This document shows positions 26,184 through 34,765 of a stretch of DNA of 64,000 bases, one piece after another (positions within the stretch are counted from its first letter, which is position 1; each line of letters starts with the position of its first letter). The stretch is from Phenylobacterium haematophilum (GTDB lineage: Bacteria > Pseudomonadota > Alphaproteobacteria > Caulobacterales > Caulobacteraceae), in the NCBI RefSeq assembly GCF_014196295.1, contig NZ_JACIDK010000002.1, positions 310,001-374,000 on the forward strand, given 5' to 3'. The position numbers were made by a program, and so were the translations under genes. Under the pieces are notes generated by a model that was not told where the DNA came from, made no database searches, and saw nothing but the letters and a program-made list of their open reading frames with translations.

Positions 26184-28502
26184 CTAGAAGCTCAGTTCCG
26201 GGTGGCCGGCGGCGCCCTGGGCGGCTTCGGGCAGATGGCAGGTGAAGGTCGCGCCGGCCCCCGGCTCGCTTTCCAGAGCCACCCAGCCGCCGTGCAACTC
26301 GACCAGCGCCTTGACGAGGGCGAGGCCGAGGCCAGGGCCGCCGCGTTCGCGGCCGATGAAGCGGTCGAAGATGTGCGCCTGAACGTGGAAGGGGATGCCG
26401 CGGCCGGTATCGGTGACCTGGAGTTGCACCTCGCCCAGGCCGCGACGGGCGGCGAGGGTCACGACGCCGCCCGGCGGGGTCTGGCGCAGGGCGTTCTCGG
26501 CTAAATGGTCGAGGGTCTGGGCCAGGCGGCGCACGTCGCCGCGCAGCAGGCCGATGTCCTCGGGATGCTCGACCTGGATGACCACCTGAGCGGCCTCTGC
26601 TTCCTTCTGCCAGCGGGCGGCGGCCTCGGCGAGCAGGTCGGCGACGCGGACGTCCTCGAGATCCAGCGCCATCTCGTCGGCGTCGATCTGGGCCATGTCG
26701 AGCACGTCGTCGATCGAGCGGGCCAGCTGGGTGGCGGCGGTGCGCACGGCGGCGGCGTGGCCGCGGCCGCGTTCCGACAGGTTCTCGCCCGAGCGCTCGA
26801 GCAGCTCGGAATAGCCGATGATGGTCGTGAGGGGGGTGCGCAGTTCGTAGGAGACGTTGCCGACGAAGTCGCGCTTCAGGCGCTCGGCCTCGGCCAGGGC
26901 GGCCGAGCGGTCGGCCAGCGCGCTTTCCAGCTTGCGCGCGTCGGTGACGTCGGCGAAGGCGATCAGGGTCGCGCCGTCCGGCAGCGGCCGGCTCTGATAG
27001 ACGACTATGCGCGAGTCCGAGGTCTTTACCTCGCCCGATATCGGGGCGCGGGCCTGCGGATCGGGATCGGCGACGCGGCCCTTGAGCTCGCGCCAGAAGT
27101 TCATGTCGTGCAGGCGGCGCACGCAGAGTTCGACCACGCCCTCGAAGTCGTGGGCGACCTGCAGCTGGTCGCCGGTGACGTTCCAGAACAGCTCGAAGGC
27201 CTCGTTGTGCAGCCGCAGGCGTCCGTCCGAGCCGAACACGGCGACGGCGTCGTTGAGCTTGTCGAGGGTGGCCTGCTGGACCTGGATCTGACCGTTGTAC
27301 TGGGCCTTCAGGCGCAACTCGCCGGTGATGTCGGAGAACAGCAGCACCACCCCGCCCATCGGATGGGGCTGGCGGCCTACCTTCAGCGTGCGGCCGTCCG
27401 GCAGGCTCCAGAGGTCGTCGGGGCCGGAGCTGGTGTCTTCGTAGCGATCGAGTTCGGCGGCCTTCCACTTGGCGTAGTCGACCGTCTCGGGCAGGCGGCG
27501 GCGCTGGCGCAGGCGGTCGAGCACCTCGCCGTGGGTCGGACGGTCGGCGAGCCAGGCCGGCTCCAGGCCCCAGAGCTCGGCGAAGGCGGTGTTGTGGAAG
27601 ATCAGCCGCTTGCCTTCGCCGAAGATGGCGACGGCGTCGGCGATGTGGTTCAGCGTCTCGTCGTGGGCCTCGACATGGCGCTTAAGCGCCTCGCGCAGCT
27701 CCTCGGTTTCGGTGACGTCGTCGGTCCAGACCCCGACCCCGCCCCCTTCGAGCGGCTGGGCGGTCACCTGGAACGCGCGGCGGCGGCCGCCGAGCGTGGT
27801 CCAGCGCAGGGCCTGACGCTTTGAGCCGAGATTGGCCGCCTCGCTGGCCAGGCTTTCGGCGCCCTTGTCGAACGAGGCGCCGCGCTCGGCGGCTTCGTCC
27901 AGGCTGGCGGCGCCGGCGGCGGCCAGCCACGCGGCGTTGACCCAGACCGGCGCGCCGTCGGCCGCAGCGATCCAGGCCGGTGCGGCGCGGGTGGCCAGGA
28001 AGGCGGCGAAGCGTGGGGCGGTCGGCAGGCCGGCGTCCTCGCCGATCACCGCCGACAGCCGCAGCCAGGCCAGCGCCCCGGCCGCACGGCCCTCGACCGA
28101 CACGACCCCGGCCGGGCCCTGCACCTCGAAGGCGCAGGCTTCGCCGCGCTCGAACAGGGCGCGCAGGCGCCGCGCATGGTCGGGGTCGGCGCGCATCAGG
28201 GCCGAAACCACCGCCTGCGGGTCTGGGCTGGCCGCGCCGAGGGCCTCGGCGCAGACCGCCAGGCTCTCCTCGCCGGAGGTCAGGCGCGCATGTCCGTCCT
28301 CGACCGAAAGCAGGGCGGAATCGAAGGCGTCGACCGAAGCCTGGGCCGCCTCGGCGCCGGCTTCCAACTCGGCGATGCGGGCGTGCAGCGCCTCGAGCCG
28401 GACGTCATTACGGCGGCGCTGGTCCACCAGCCAGAACATGGCGCAGAGGGCGAGCAGCACCGCGCCAGCCGCGGCCCCCAGGATCAGATCTTGCTCGCTC
28501 AT
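26184..28502 (-). CDS. divL: DivL, tyrosine-containing sensor kinase of the CckA-CtrA pathway
   Basis: 772 residues. One N-terminal membrane helix (about 8-26) is followed by a coiled segment and PAS-like domains (around 175-265, 280-390, 410-520), then a DHp/ATPase module. The H-box reads FVGNVSYELRTPLTTIIGYS with Tyr552 where kinases have His; C. crescentus DivL has Tyr550 and 769 residues. ATPase boxes are degraded-to-normal: LDHLAENALRQTPPGG, VTDTGRGIPFH and GGPGLGLALVKAL. DivL binds phosphorylated or unphosphorylated DivK and tunes CckA, thereby CtrA activity and asymmetric division. It is divergent from 28594. Confidence 0.92.
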   Translation of the reverse strand: MSEQDLILGAAAGAVLLALCAMFWLVDQRRRNDVRLEALHARIAELEAGAEAAQASVDAFDSALLSVEDGHARLTSGEESLAVCAEALGAASPDPQAVVSALMRADPDHARRLRALFERGEACAFEVQGPAGVVSVEGRAAGALAWLRLSAVIGEDAGLPTAPRFAAFLATRAAPAWIAAADGAPVWVNAAWLAAAGAASLDEAAERGASFDKGAESLASEAANLGSKRQALRWTTLGGRRRAFQVTAQPLEGGGVGVWTDDVTETEELREALKRHVEAHDETLNHIADAVAIFGEGKRLIFHNTAFAELWGLEPAWLADRPTHGEVLDRLRQRRRLPETVDYAKWKAAELDRYEDTSSGPDDLWSLPDGRTLKVGRQPHPMGGVVLLFSDITGELRLKAQYNGQIQVQQATLDKLNDAVAVFGSDGRLRLHNEAFELFWNVTGDQLQVAHDFEGVVELCVRRLHDMNFWRELKGRVADPDPQARAPISGEVKTSDSRIVVYQSRPLPDGATLIAFADVTDARKLESALADRSAALAEAERLKRDFVGNVSYELRTPLTTIIGYSELLERSGENLSERGRGHAAAVRTAATQLARSIDDVLDMAQIDADEMALDLEDVRVADLLAEAAARWQKEAEAAQVVIQVEHPEDIGLLRGDVRRLAQTLDHLAENALRQTPPGGVVTLAARRGLGEVQLQVTDTGRGIPFHVQAHIFDRFIGRERGGPGLGLALVKALVELHGGWVALESEPGAGATFTCHLPEAAQGAAGHPELSF

Positions 28503-28593
28503 CGGCGCTCCGTCGCCGCAGGTCGTCGAAGACGGCGAATCATCTCAAGCGACCATAGTTTGGTCCGCGCATTTCGGCGATGATCGGGAGGTT

Positions 28594-29184
28594 ATGACTG
28601 CGATCCTCTATCCCGTGGCCGTCGATGCGGGCCAGGCCTTCGCCGCGCCCAAGGGGCGGGCTGCGCGCGAGCGCGACGCCGTGGCGGTGGCCGGCGAGCA
28701 GGTCGCCTTCGTGACCGAGCTGATGGGGCCGCTCTACGCCACCCGCGAGGCGGCGCTGGACGCCCTGGCCGGCCGGGTCGAGGACGACCGTCCGGGTCGC
28801 GCAGCGAGCCTGCCGCCCGAGGACCGGGTGGTGCAACTGGTCGAACAGGTCGCCCCGAAGGCCGGCAAGCGGTCCCACGCCCCGGCGCCGGTCAAGCCCA
28901 CCTTCGAGGACGGCCGTCGCTGGCCGGCTCCCGCGCCGCCGCCGGCGACGGTCTGGCGGGCGATGATCTCGTACTGGCGGATCGGGGCGGCCCCGATGCG
29001 CCACGCCGGCGACGCGCAGGCGCGGCAAGCCCGCCGCAAGGGCGGCGAGGACATCGACCGCGACACCCTGAGGGCGCTGACCCGCCAGCCGCTATTGGCG
29101 GTGAAGCCGCAGCAGCCGCTCGACATCGGACTTTTCGAGACGCGCCTGCCGGAGGCTCCCCATATAGTCGTGCCTGATGAGTGA
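28594..29184 (+). CDS. Conserved-looking hypothetical protein
   Basis: 196 residues, not recognised. The protein is basic and proline-rich in the middle (KPTFEDGRRWPAPAPPPATV), with a possible helical part TVWRAMISYWRIGAAPMR and no signal peptide or membrane helix. Its last 8 nt overlap the start of the metallopeptidase gene (ATGAGTGA), so the two are probably co-translated and may act together. The open frame extends far upstream, but that part lies antisense to divL; the ATG at 28594 has GGGAGG seven bases before it. Confidence 0.65.
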   Translation: MTAILYPVAVDAGQAFAAPKGRAARERDAVAVAGEQVAFVTELMGPLYATREAALDALAGRVEDDRPGRAASLPPEDRVVQLVEQVAPKAGKRSHAPAPVKPTFEDGRRWPAPAPPPATVWRAMISYWRIGAAPMRHAGDAQARQARRKGGEDIDRDTLRALTRQPLLAVKPQQPLDIGLFETRLPEAPHIVVPDE

Positions 29185-29584
29185 TCCCTTTGCGGGCCGC
29201 GCGCCCTCCCTCGATGATATCGCCGCCCTGGCCGAGACCGCCTTCGCCGCCCTGCCGGCCGAATTCCGAAAGCTGACCGGAGACGTGATCTTCCGGGTCG
29301 ATGACTTCGCCAGCGATGAGGTGCTGGACGAACTGGGCATCGAGAACCCGTTCGAGTTGTCGGGTCTCTACAGCGGCGTGCACATCGGCCACCGCTCGGT
29401 GCTGGATCCCTCGCCAGGTCCGAGCCGGATCTTCCTCTATCGCCGGGCGATCCTCGACGAGTGGGCCGAGCGCGGCGACGTCACCCTGGCCGAGCTGGTC
29501 AGCCACGTGCTGGTCCACGAGATCGGCCACCATTTCGGGCTCAGCGACAACGACATCGACGCCATCGAGGACGCGGCGGAGTAG
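29177..29584 (+). CDS. Small metallopeptidase-family protein (zincin, HExxH)
   Basis: 135 residues with HEIGHHFGLSDNDIDAIEDA, giving zinc ligands His114 and His118 with catalytic Glu115. The DDFASDEVLDELGIENPF segment and short length match the minimal zincins annotated as metallopeptidase family proteins in actinobacteria and alphaproteobacteria. No signal peptide, so it is probably cytoplasmic. Substrate unknown. It overlaps the preceding hypothetical gene by 8 nt and converges with the MFS gene. Confidence 0.82.
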   Translation: MSDPFAGRAPSLDDIAALAETAFAALPAEFRKLTGDVIFRVDDFASDEVLDELGIENPFELSGLYSGVHIGHRSVLDPSPGPSRIFLYRRAILDEWAERGDVTLAELVSHVLVHEIGHHFGLSDNDIDAIEDAAE

Positions 29585-29593
29585 ACGGCGGCG

Positions 29594-31297
29594 TCAGCTG
29601 GTCTGATGAGGATCAGTCAGAGGCTCGGAAAGCGGCGGGGGCGGCCCCGGCTCCTCGCGGACGGCGCGGGCAGGGCTTTCCAGCCAGCGCCGGACCTTGG
29701 GGCGGTCGGGTCCGCGGTGCAACGCGACCAGGCCTTCGGCGATCTTTCGATCAGCCTGGGTGACGCGCTGATTGTGCCGCAGATAGTCCAGCCAGGTCGG
29801 GCTTTGATAGCGTTCGATCCAGATCTCCGGTTCGCCGAGGTCCCTCAGAAGGGTCCAGCCGCGGGCGCCGTCCCGACGGCGGGCGAGGCGGCGCTCGGCC
29901 ATGAGGCGTAGGAACGCGGCCGTGTGTTGCTCGGGAATGTCGTATTCGATCGTGATCGCCACCGGTCCGCTGCTAGGCGTGATCTGGGCGGGCAGGCTGG
30001 GAGCGGTCCAGCCACCGGCCGGGTCGAGGTTCAGGCCGTGCGTGGACGGCAGGGGGAACCGCAGGCCCAAAGCAGCGCAGGCGAGTTGGAGGAGGCCCGC
30101 GCCTGCCAGGGCCAGGGTCAGGCCTTCGCGTTCGGCCGTGACGCCCCACAGCCAGCTTCCCAGAGCCATGCCGCCGAAGGCCGCGAGCTGATAGAGCGCC
30201 AAGGCCCGGGCCACGACCCAGCGCGGCGCCGACATCTGCACCGTGACGTTGAGGGTGGAGAGGCCCAGCACCCAGGCTGCGCCCCCGAGCGCCAGTGCGG
30301 CCATGCTGACGGCCAGCCAGCTGCTTAAGCCCAGCGCGATCGCGGCCAGCCCGAAGGCGATGCACGATCCCATGATGATGTGTTCGTTCGCGGCCCGACT
30401 GCGCAGTCGGGTCGTGGCCAGGCCGCCGCCGACGGCGCCGACGCCGAAGGCCCCGAGCAGCAGTCCGTAGGTCTGGGGGCCGCCGCCGAGGGTGTCGCGC
30501 GCCACGAGAGGCATGAGCGCCAGAACCGCGCTGCCTGCGACGCCGAACACCAGGGCGCGCGTCATCACCAGTTTCAGCGGGCCCGACATCACCCCGTAGC
30601 GAAGGCCCGCGCCCATCGCCGCCCAGAGTGTCTCGCGGGGGAGGTGCTCGACCTTCGGCTCAGGCTTCCATTTGGCAAGCACGAGCAAGATGCCGATGTA
30701 GCTGAAGGTGTTGACGAAGATCGCCGCGGCTGCGCCGGCGGCCGCGACGATGACGCCGCCGATCGCCGGGCCTACGCTGCGGGCGAGGTTGAAGCCCATC
30801 GAATTCAGCGCGATCGCGCCGGCGAGGTCGCGCCTGGGCACCATGTCGCCGACCGAGGCCTGCCAGGCCGGAGCGTTCATCGAGGCCCCGCAGCCGATCA
30901 TGAACGTGAAGAAGAGCAGGCTCCATGGCGTAATCCAGCCGAGAGCCGCGCATGCCGCCAGCCCCATCGACATGGCCAGCATGAAGCCTTGCGCCGCGAG
31001 CAGCATCTTGCGGCGATCGACGGTGTCGGCGAGCGCCCCGGCCGGCAGCGAGAGGAACATGATCGGCAGAGTAATGGCGGCCTGGACCAGCGCGACCATG
31101 CTGTCCGAACCGATGGAGGTCATCAGCCATGACGCCCCCACCGACTGGATCATGCCCCCGAAGTTGGAGACCAGGCTTGCGAGCCAGATGGCGCGAAAAA
31201 TGGGGCTGGCGAACGGCGACAGGAGCGTAGGCGCAGGCTCGGGACGTTCGTCGCTGGTCGAGGAGGAAGCGTTGTCCGATCCGAGGGGCCTGTTCAT
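29594..31297 (-). CDS. MFS exporter with C-terminal soluble domain (MFS_3 type)
   Basis: 567 residues. About 12 hydrophobic helices (roughly residues 30-420) include the MFS loop signature GALADTVDRRKMLLAAQ. The enterobactin-exporter-like segment ALNSMGFNLARSVGPAIGG points to the MFS_3/EntS group. After the helices, a cytoplasmic domain of about 120 residues begins ITIEYDIPEQHTAAFLRLM and contains RDGARGWTLLRDLGEPEIWI, resembling an antibiotic-biosynthesis-monooxygenase-like fold. The tail is proline-rich. It probably exports a small molecule or siderophore; the cargo cannot be read from sequence. Confidence 0.82.
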   Translation of the reverse strand: MNRPLGSDNASSSTSDERPEPAPTLLSPFASPIFRAIWLASLVSNFGGMIQSVGASWLMTSIGSDSMVALVQAAITLPIMFLSLPAGALADTVDRRKMLLAAQGFMLAMSMGLAACAALGWITPWSLLFFTFMIGCGASMNAPAWQASVGDMVPRRDLAGAIALNSMGFNLARSVGPAIGGVIVAAAGAAAAIFVNTFSYIGILLVLAKWKPEPKVEHLPRETLWAAMGAGLRYGVMSGPLKLVMTRALVFGVAGSAVLALMPLVARDTLGGGPQTYGLLLGAFGVGAVGGGLATTRLRSRAANEHIIMGSCIAFGLAAIALGLSSWLAVSMAALALGGAAWVLGLSTLNVTVQMSAPRWVVARALALYQLAAFGGMALGSWLWGVTAEREGLTLALAGAGLLQLACAALGLRFPLPSTHGLNLDPAGGWTAPSLPAQITPSSGPVAITIEYDIPEQHTAAFLRLMAERRLARRRDGARGWTLLRDLGEPEIWIERYQSPTWLDYLRHNQRVTQADRKIAEGLVALHRGPDRPKVRRWLESPARAVREEPGPPPPLSEPLTDPHQTS

Positions 31298-31596
31298 GCC
31301 AAAGCGTACTCGCTACTGGAAGCCAGTCGCCCCCTGCGGCAACCATAGGCCGGGGCCGCCCGGCCCGGCCAGCGCTTCGATCCAAAATCTTCAATGACCA
31401 CAACCTGTGCGCCGGTTTTCGGCCGCCGCCACAAGCGCTCAGCCTGGCCGCCGTCAGCCAGGACGCTGGCAAGAATTCGCCGTCACGCCTTCCGGCGTCG
31501 GCGCGCCTGAGCCCCGACGCTGCATACGCCGCGAATGTGCAGGGCGTGGTTCCCTCCTGAAGCGCCCATGGCGCAATTGACAGCTGTTCGCAAAGG
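31298..31596. other. Non-coding gap upstream of the di-iron gene
   Basis: Between the MFS start and the operator at 31597 I see no convincing gene. Short open frames here have no ribosome-binding site and read through into shadows of the downstream gene. The stretch should hold the promoters of the MFS gene (leftward) and part of the control region of the di-iron gene. Confidence 0.5.
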
Positions 31597-31610
31597 TGAC
31601 GCCGCCGTCA
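31597..31610. promoter_or_regulatory. TGACG-N4-CGTCA palindrome, copy 2
   Basis: TGACGCCGCCGTCA, identical to the site at 22506, lies 90 bp before the ATG at 31701. A T-rich run follows, then TTGACG at 31617-31622, which could be a -35 element positioned just downstream of the operator. The arrangement repeats at 33443. Confidence 0.6.
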
Positions 31611-31700
31611 TTTTTCTTGACGGATCGCTGTTCTCGGGGGAGGCTTTTCTCAACGAGAAACAGCGGGCGCCTTTGCGCGCCCTGTCAGGAGGAAGAGCCG

Positions 31701-32831
31701 ATGGCCGCCGACGGCAACATCACCAAGGACGTCATCTACGACGCGGTCGCGCCGGACGACTTCGAGTCGATGCTGGAGCTGGATCGCTACAACGCCCGCT
31801 CTACGGCTTTCGACAAGATCATCTCGGCCACCCACGACCACTTCTGGGATCCGCTCGACAAGAAGTACATCGACTTCGACGAGCCCTTCGACATGGAGAA
31901 CGAACCTCTCCTGCCCGAGGACATGATCATCTCACTGTCGACCGACTACGTGTCGAACCACCTCAGCGATCCGAAGACCCGCACCCGGTTCATCAACCAG
32001 TCGACCCTGCGGTCGTTCTCGTCGATCTTGCACGGCGAGCAGGGCGCGCTGAACCTTTCGGCCAGCCTCTGCCACGTGTTGAAGGACCAGGGCGCGCAGG
32101 AGTACGCGGCCAACCAGACCCGCGAAGAGGCGCGCCACGTCACCGCCTTCGCCAAATACATCAAGGCCCGCTGGGGCCGTCCGGTCGAGTGCGGCCCGAC
32201 CCTCAAGGCCTTGCTGGTCGACATCATCGGCAGCCCCGAGGTCTACAAGAAGATCATCGGCATGCAGATGTTGGTGGAAGGCTTGGCGATGGGCGCCTTC
32301 GCCACCTTCTTCAACAACATCCGCGACCCGATGGGGAAGAAGCTCCTGCAGCTGGTGATGACCGACGAGGCCTTCCACCACAAGTTCGGGAAAATCTGGG
32401 CCGACCGCACCATCCCGCACCTGACCGAGGCCGAGCACGAGATCATCGAGACCTGGGCGGCGCACTGCTTCCAGACCCTGCTGTTCAACCTGGTTTCGCC
32501 CAGCCAGCAGCGCGACCTCTATGAGGAGTTCGGCCTCGATCCGGACCGCGTGATCGCGGAGATGGCCGAGATGGTCACCGACGAGACCCGGCGCGAGAAC
32601 ATGAAGGAGCAGACCAACATCTTCCGGGTGCTGGTGAAGACCCTGCTTAACGCCGGCATCATCACCGACCGCACCAAGGCGTTCTACGCGATGTATGTCG
32701 ACATCGAGGAACTGCGCGGCGAGGGCGACCGGATGGTCGGCGACGACATCGCCGAGGAGGGCATCAAGTACCTCCAGGAGATCAATTTCAAGGACCGCCT
32801 GGCGACGAGCATCTCGATCGCGGCGGAGTAA
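31701..32831 (+). CDS. Ferritin-like di-iron carboxylate protein, paralog A
   Basis: 376-residue, all-helical protein. Two EX29E-XXH half-sites form a classic di-iron centre: Glu113 in LHGEQGALN, Glu143/His146 in TREEARHVTAF, Glu193 in LVEGLAMG, and Glu223/His226 in TDEAFHHKFG. This is the ligand pattern of acyl-ACP desaturases, ribonucleotide reductase R2 and bacterial multicomponent monooxygenases, but overall it matches none I can name. It is probably an oxygenase, desaturase or oxidase using ferredoxin electrons. AGGAGG lies seven nt before the ATG at 31701; earlier in-frame starts lie in the promoter. Paralog B follows at 33534. Confidence 0.78.
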   Translation: MAADGNITKDVIYDAVAPDDFESMLELDRYNARSTAFDKIISATHDHFWDPLDKKYIDFDEPFDMENEPLLPEDMIISLSTDYVSNHLSDPKTRTRFINQSTLRSFSSILHGEQGALNLSASLCHVLKDQGAQEYAANQTREEARHVTAFAKYIKARWGRPVECGPTLKALLVDIIGSPEVYKKIIGMQMLVEGLAMGAFATFFNNIRDPMGKKLLQLVMTDEAFHHKFGKIWADRTIPHLTEAEHEIIETWAAHCFQTLLFNLVSPSQQRDLYEEFGLDPDRVIAEMAEMVTDETRRENMKEQTNIFRVLVKTLLNAGIITDRTKAFYAMYVDIEELRGEGDRMVGDDIAEEGIKYLQEINFKDRLATSISIAAE

Positions 32832-32859
32832 CCAGCGACCGCACAGTCGCGCGTAAGAG

Positions 32860-32898
32860 CGGCGCTCCGGCCTGAGGCTGGGGCGCCGTTTTCGTTTT
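32860..32898 (+). terminator. Rho-independent terminator after di-iron paralog A
   Basis: A stem starting CGGCGC and ending GCGCCG, with further pairing inside (CC/GG), is followed by TTTTCGTTTT, 28 bp after the stop codon. Confidence 0.75.
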
Positions 32899-32921
32899 GG
32901 GGACGCGTGGCGTCCCACGAG

Positions 32922-33056
32922 TGTCATCCCGGTTTGCGGAGCAAGACCGGGACCCATTCGCGGCCGAGTGCGAGTGAATGGCGCGGCCGCGCCGCATCCT
33001 GCGCCATCCGGTGTTCACGGGCCCCGGTCTTCGGCTTCGCCGAAACCGGGATGACA
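32922..33056. repeat. Dispersed palindromic intergenic element, copy 2
   Basis: Same ends as the element at 10904-11045: TGTCATCCCGG at the left, CCGGGATGACA at the right, plus GGGACCCATTCGC and TCTTCGGCTTCGCCGAAA inside. Each end can also fold on its own. It sits between paralog A and ynfA, within the block that separates the two di-iron genes. Confidence 0.75.
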
Positions 33057-33095
33057 ATGGTTGTGCTTGGCGGCGCGATGCGGCCATCTCCCGCC

Positions 33096-33419
33096 ATGAC
33101 CGCGCTCGTCTACATCGCCGCCGCCGCCGCCGAGATCGCTGGGTGCTTTTCGTTCTGGATGTGGCTGCGCGAGGGAAAGGCGGTCTGGTGGATCGTGCCG
33201 GGGATCGCCAGCCTGATCGCCTTCGCCTGGCTGCTGACCCTGGTCGATTCCGCTGCCGCGGGCCGCGCCTATGCGGCCTATGGCGGGATCTACGTCGCCG
33301 CCTCGCTGATCTGGCTGCTGACCGTGGAGGGCGTGCGGCCCGACCGCTGGGACCTGATCGGGGCGGCGGTGTGCATCGCGGGGGCGGGGATCATTCTGCT
33401 GGGGCCGCGCGCGGCCTAG
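33096..33419 (+). CDS. ynfA: YnfA-family small membrane protein
   Basis: 107 residues with four hydrophobic helices: [60 protein letters not shown] and [18 protein letters not shown]. Length and the [15 protein letters not shown] start match the YnfA family, relatives of small multidrug-resistance transporters whose substrate is uncertain. The ATG at 33096 gives the family length; upstream in-frame starts fall in the repeat. It lies between the two di-iron paralogs and has no copy of the shared palindrome of its own. Confidence 0.85.
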   Translation: MTALVYIAAAAAEIAGCFSFWMWLREGKAVWWIVPGIASLIAFAWLLTLVDSAAAGRAYAAYGGIYVAASLIWLLTVEGVRPDRWDLIGAAVCIAGAGIILLGPRAA

Positions 33420-33442
33420 CTTATCGCCGTTCATTACAAATT

Positions 33443-33456
33443 TGACGGGTGCGTCA
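33443..33456. promoter_or_regulatory. TGACG-N4-CGTCA palindrome, copy 3
   Basis: TGACGGGTGCGTCA has the same arms as copies 1 and 2 with a different 4-nt centre, which is what selection on the arms would give. TTTTCCT follows, then TTGACG at 33464-33469, mirroring copy 2. The ATG of paralog B is 78 bp downstream. Confidence 0.6.
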
Positions 33457-33533
33457 TTTTCCTTTGACGCTCCGGACCATCGGTGTTGGAGTTTCGACCA
33501 AAGGCCCGGCAAAGGGGCTCAGGGAGAGACGTC

Positions 33534-34664
33534 ATGGCCGCTGACGGCAACATCACCAAGGACATCATCTACGACGCGGTGGCGCCGGACGACTTCGAGT
33601 CGATGCTCGACCTCGATCGCTACAACAACCGCTCGACCGCGTTCGACAAGATCATCTCGGCCACCCACGACCACTTCTGGGACCCTCTCGACCCCAAATA
33701 CATCGACTTCTCGGCCCCCTGGGACATGCAGAGCCAGCCGCTGGTCAGCGAGGACCTGAACGTCGCGCTGCACACCGACTACGTGAAGGCCAAGCTGAAC
33801 ACGCCCGAGCTGCGGGCGCAGTTCGTCAACAAGTCGCTGCTCTATTCGTTCTCCTCGATCCTGCACGGCGAGCAGGGCGCGCTGAACCTGTCGGCCAGCC
33901 TCTGCCACGTGCTGCTGGACCAGGGCGCGCAGGAGTACGCGGCCAACCAGACCCGCGAAGAGGCGCGTCACGTCACCGCCTTCGCCAAGTACATCAAGGC
34001 CCGTTGGGGTCGGCCGATCCAGTGCAGCAAGGTGCTGCAGGAGCTGCTGGTCGACATCATCGGCAGCCCTGAGGTCTACAAGAAGATCATCGGCATGCAG
34101 ATGCTGGTTGAGGGCCTGGCGATGGGCGCCTTCGCGACCTTCTACCAGAAACTCAACGACCCGCTCGGCCGCCAGCTGATGCAGCTGGTGATGACCGACG
34201 AGGCCTTCCATCACAAGTTCGGGAAGATCTGGGCCGACCGCACCATTCCGAAGCTGTCGGAAGCCGAGCACAACATCGTCGAGGACTGGGCCGCGCACTG
34301 CTTCCAGATCCTGCTGTTCAACCTGGTTTCGCCCAGCGAACAGACCGCGCTCTATGAGGAGTTCGGGCTCGATCCGGCCAAGGTGCTGGAGGAGATCCAG
34401 CTGATCGCCACCGACGAGGTGCGGCGCGAGGACATGAAGGAAAGCACCAACATCTTCCGGGTGCTGATCAAGACCCTGCTCAACGCCGGCATCATCACCG
34501 ACCGCACGCGGGCCTTCTATGGCATGTATGTCGACATGGAGGAGCTGAAGGCCGAGGGCGACCGCATGGTCGGCGACGACATCGCCGAGGAGGGGATCAA
34601 GTACCTCCAGAAGATCAACTTCAAGGACCGCATCGCGGCCAACGTGACGCTCGCGGCGGAGTAG
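33534..34664 (+). CDS. Ferritin-like di-iron carboxylate protein, paralog B
   Basis: 376 residues, the same length as paralog A with all six iron ligands conserved (Glu113, Glu143, His146, Glu193, Glu223, His226). The first 59 residues differ from A at only four positions, whereas residues about 60-108 and 204-213 are strongly diverged, so the two may handle different substrates. The ATG at 33534 gives the same MAADGNITKD start as A, with AGGGAGAG upstream. It has its own operator (33443) and terminator (34710) and is probably monocistronic. Confidence 0.78.
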   Translation: MAADGNITKDIIYDAVAPDDFESMLDLDRYNNRSTAFDKIISATHDHFWDPLDPKYIDFSAPWDMQSQPLVSEDLNVALHTDYVKAKLNTPELRAQFVNKSLLYSFSSILHGEQGALNLSASLCHVLLDQGAQEYAANQTREEARHVTAFAKYIKARWGRPIQCSKVLQELLVDIIGSPEVYKKIIGMQMLVEGLAMGAFATFYQKLNDPLGRQLMQLVMTDEAFHHKFGKIWADRTIPKLSEAEHNIVEDWAAHCFQILLFNLVSPSEQTALYEEFGLDPAKVLEEIQLIATDEVRREDMKESTNIFRVLIKTLLNAGIITDRTRAFYGMYVDMEELKAEGDRMVGDDIAEEGIKYLQKINFKDRIAANVTLAAE

Positions 34665-34709
34665 ACGCGGCGCCGCGGAAGCGCCAAATTCTGAGTTGAT
34701 ACTGCACTG

Positions 34710-34738
34710 AGGCCCGCGGGAGATTCCGCGGGCCTTGT
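34710..34738 (+). terminator. Hairpin terminator after paralog B
   Basis: A perfect 10-bp stem AGGCCCGCGG / CCGCGGGCCT with a 6-nt loop, followed by TTGT, 45 bp past the stop. Confidence 0.65.
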
Positions 34739-34765
34739 CAATTCAACCGAGCCCCAACGTCTGTC

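Noticed and set aside
27832..28593. N-terminal extension of the hypothetical protein at 28594
   Set aside because: The extra codons are antisense to divL and have shadow composition; a good ribosome site precedes 28594.
31701..34664. Ribonucleotide reductase R2 subunit
   Set aside because: The di-iron ligands fit the superfamily, but the spacing between ligand pairs and the lack of an R2-type tyrosine context or nearby R1 gene argue against it.
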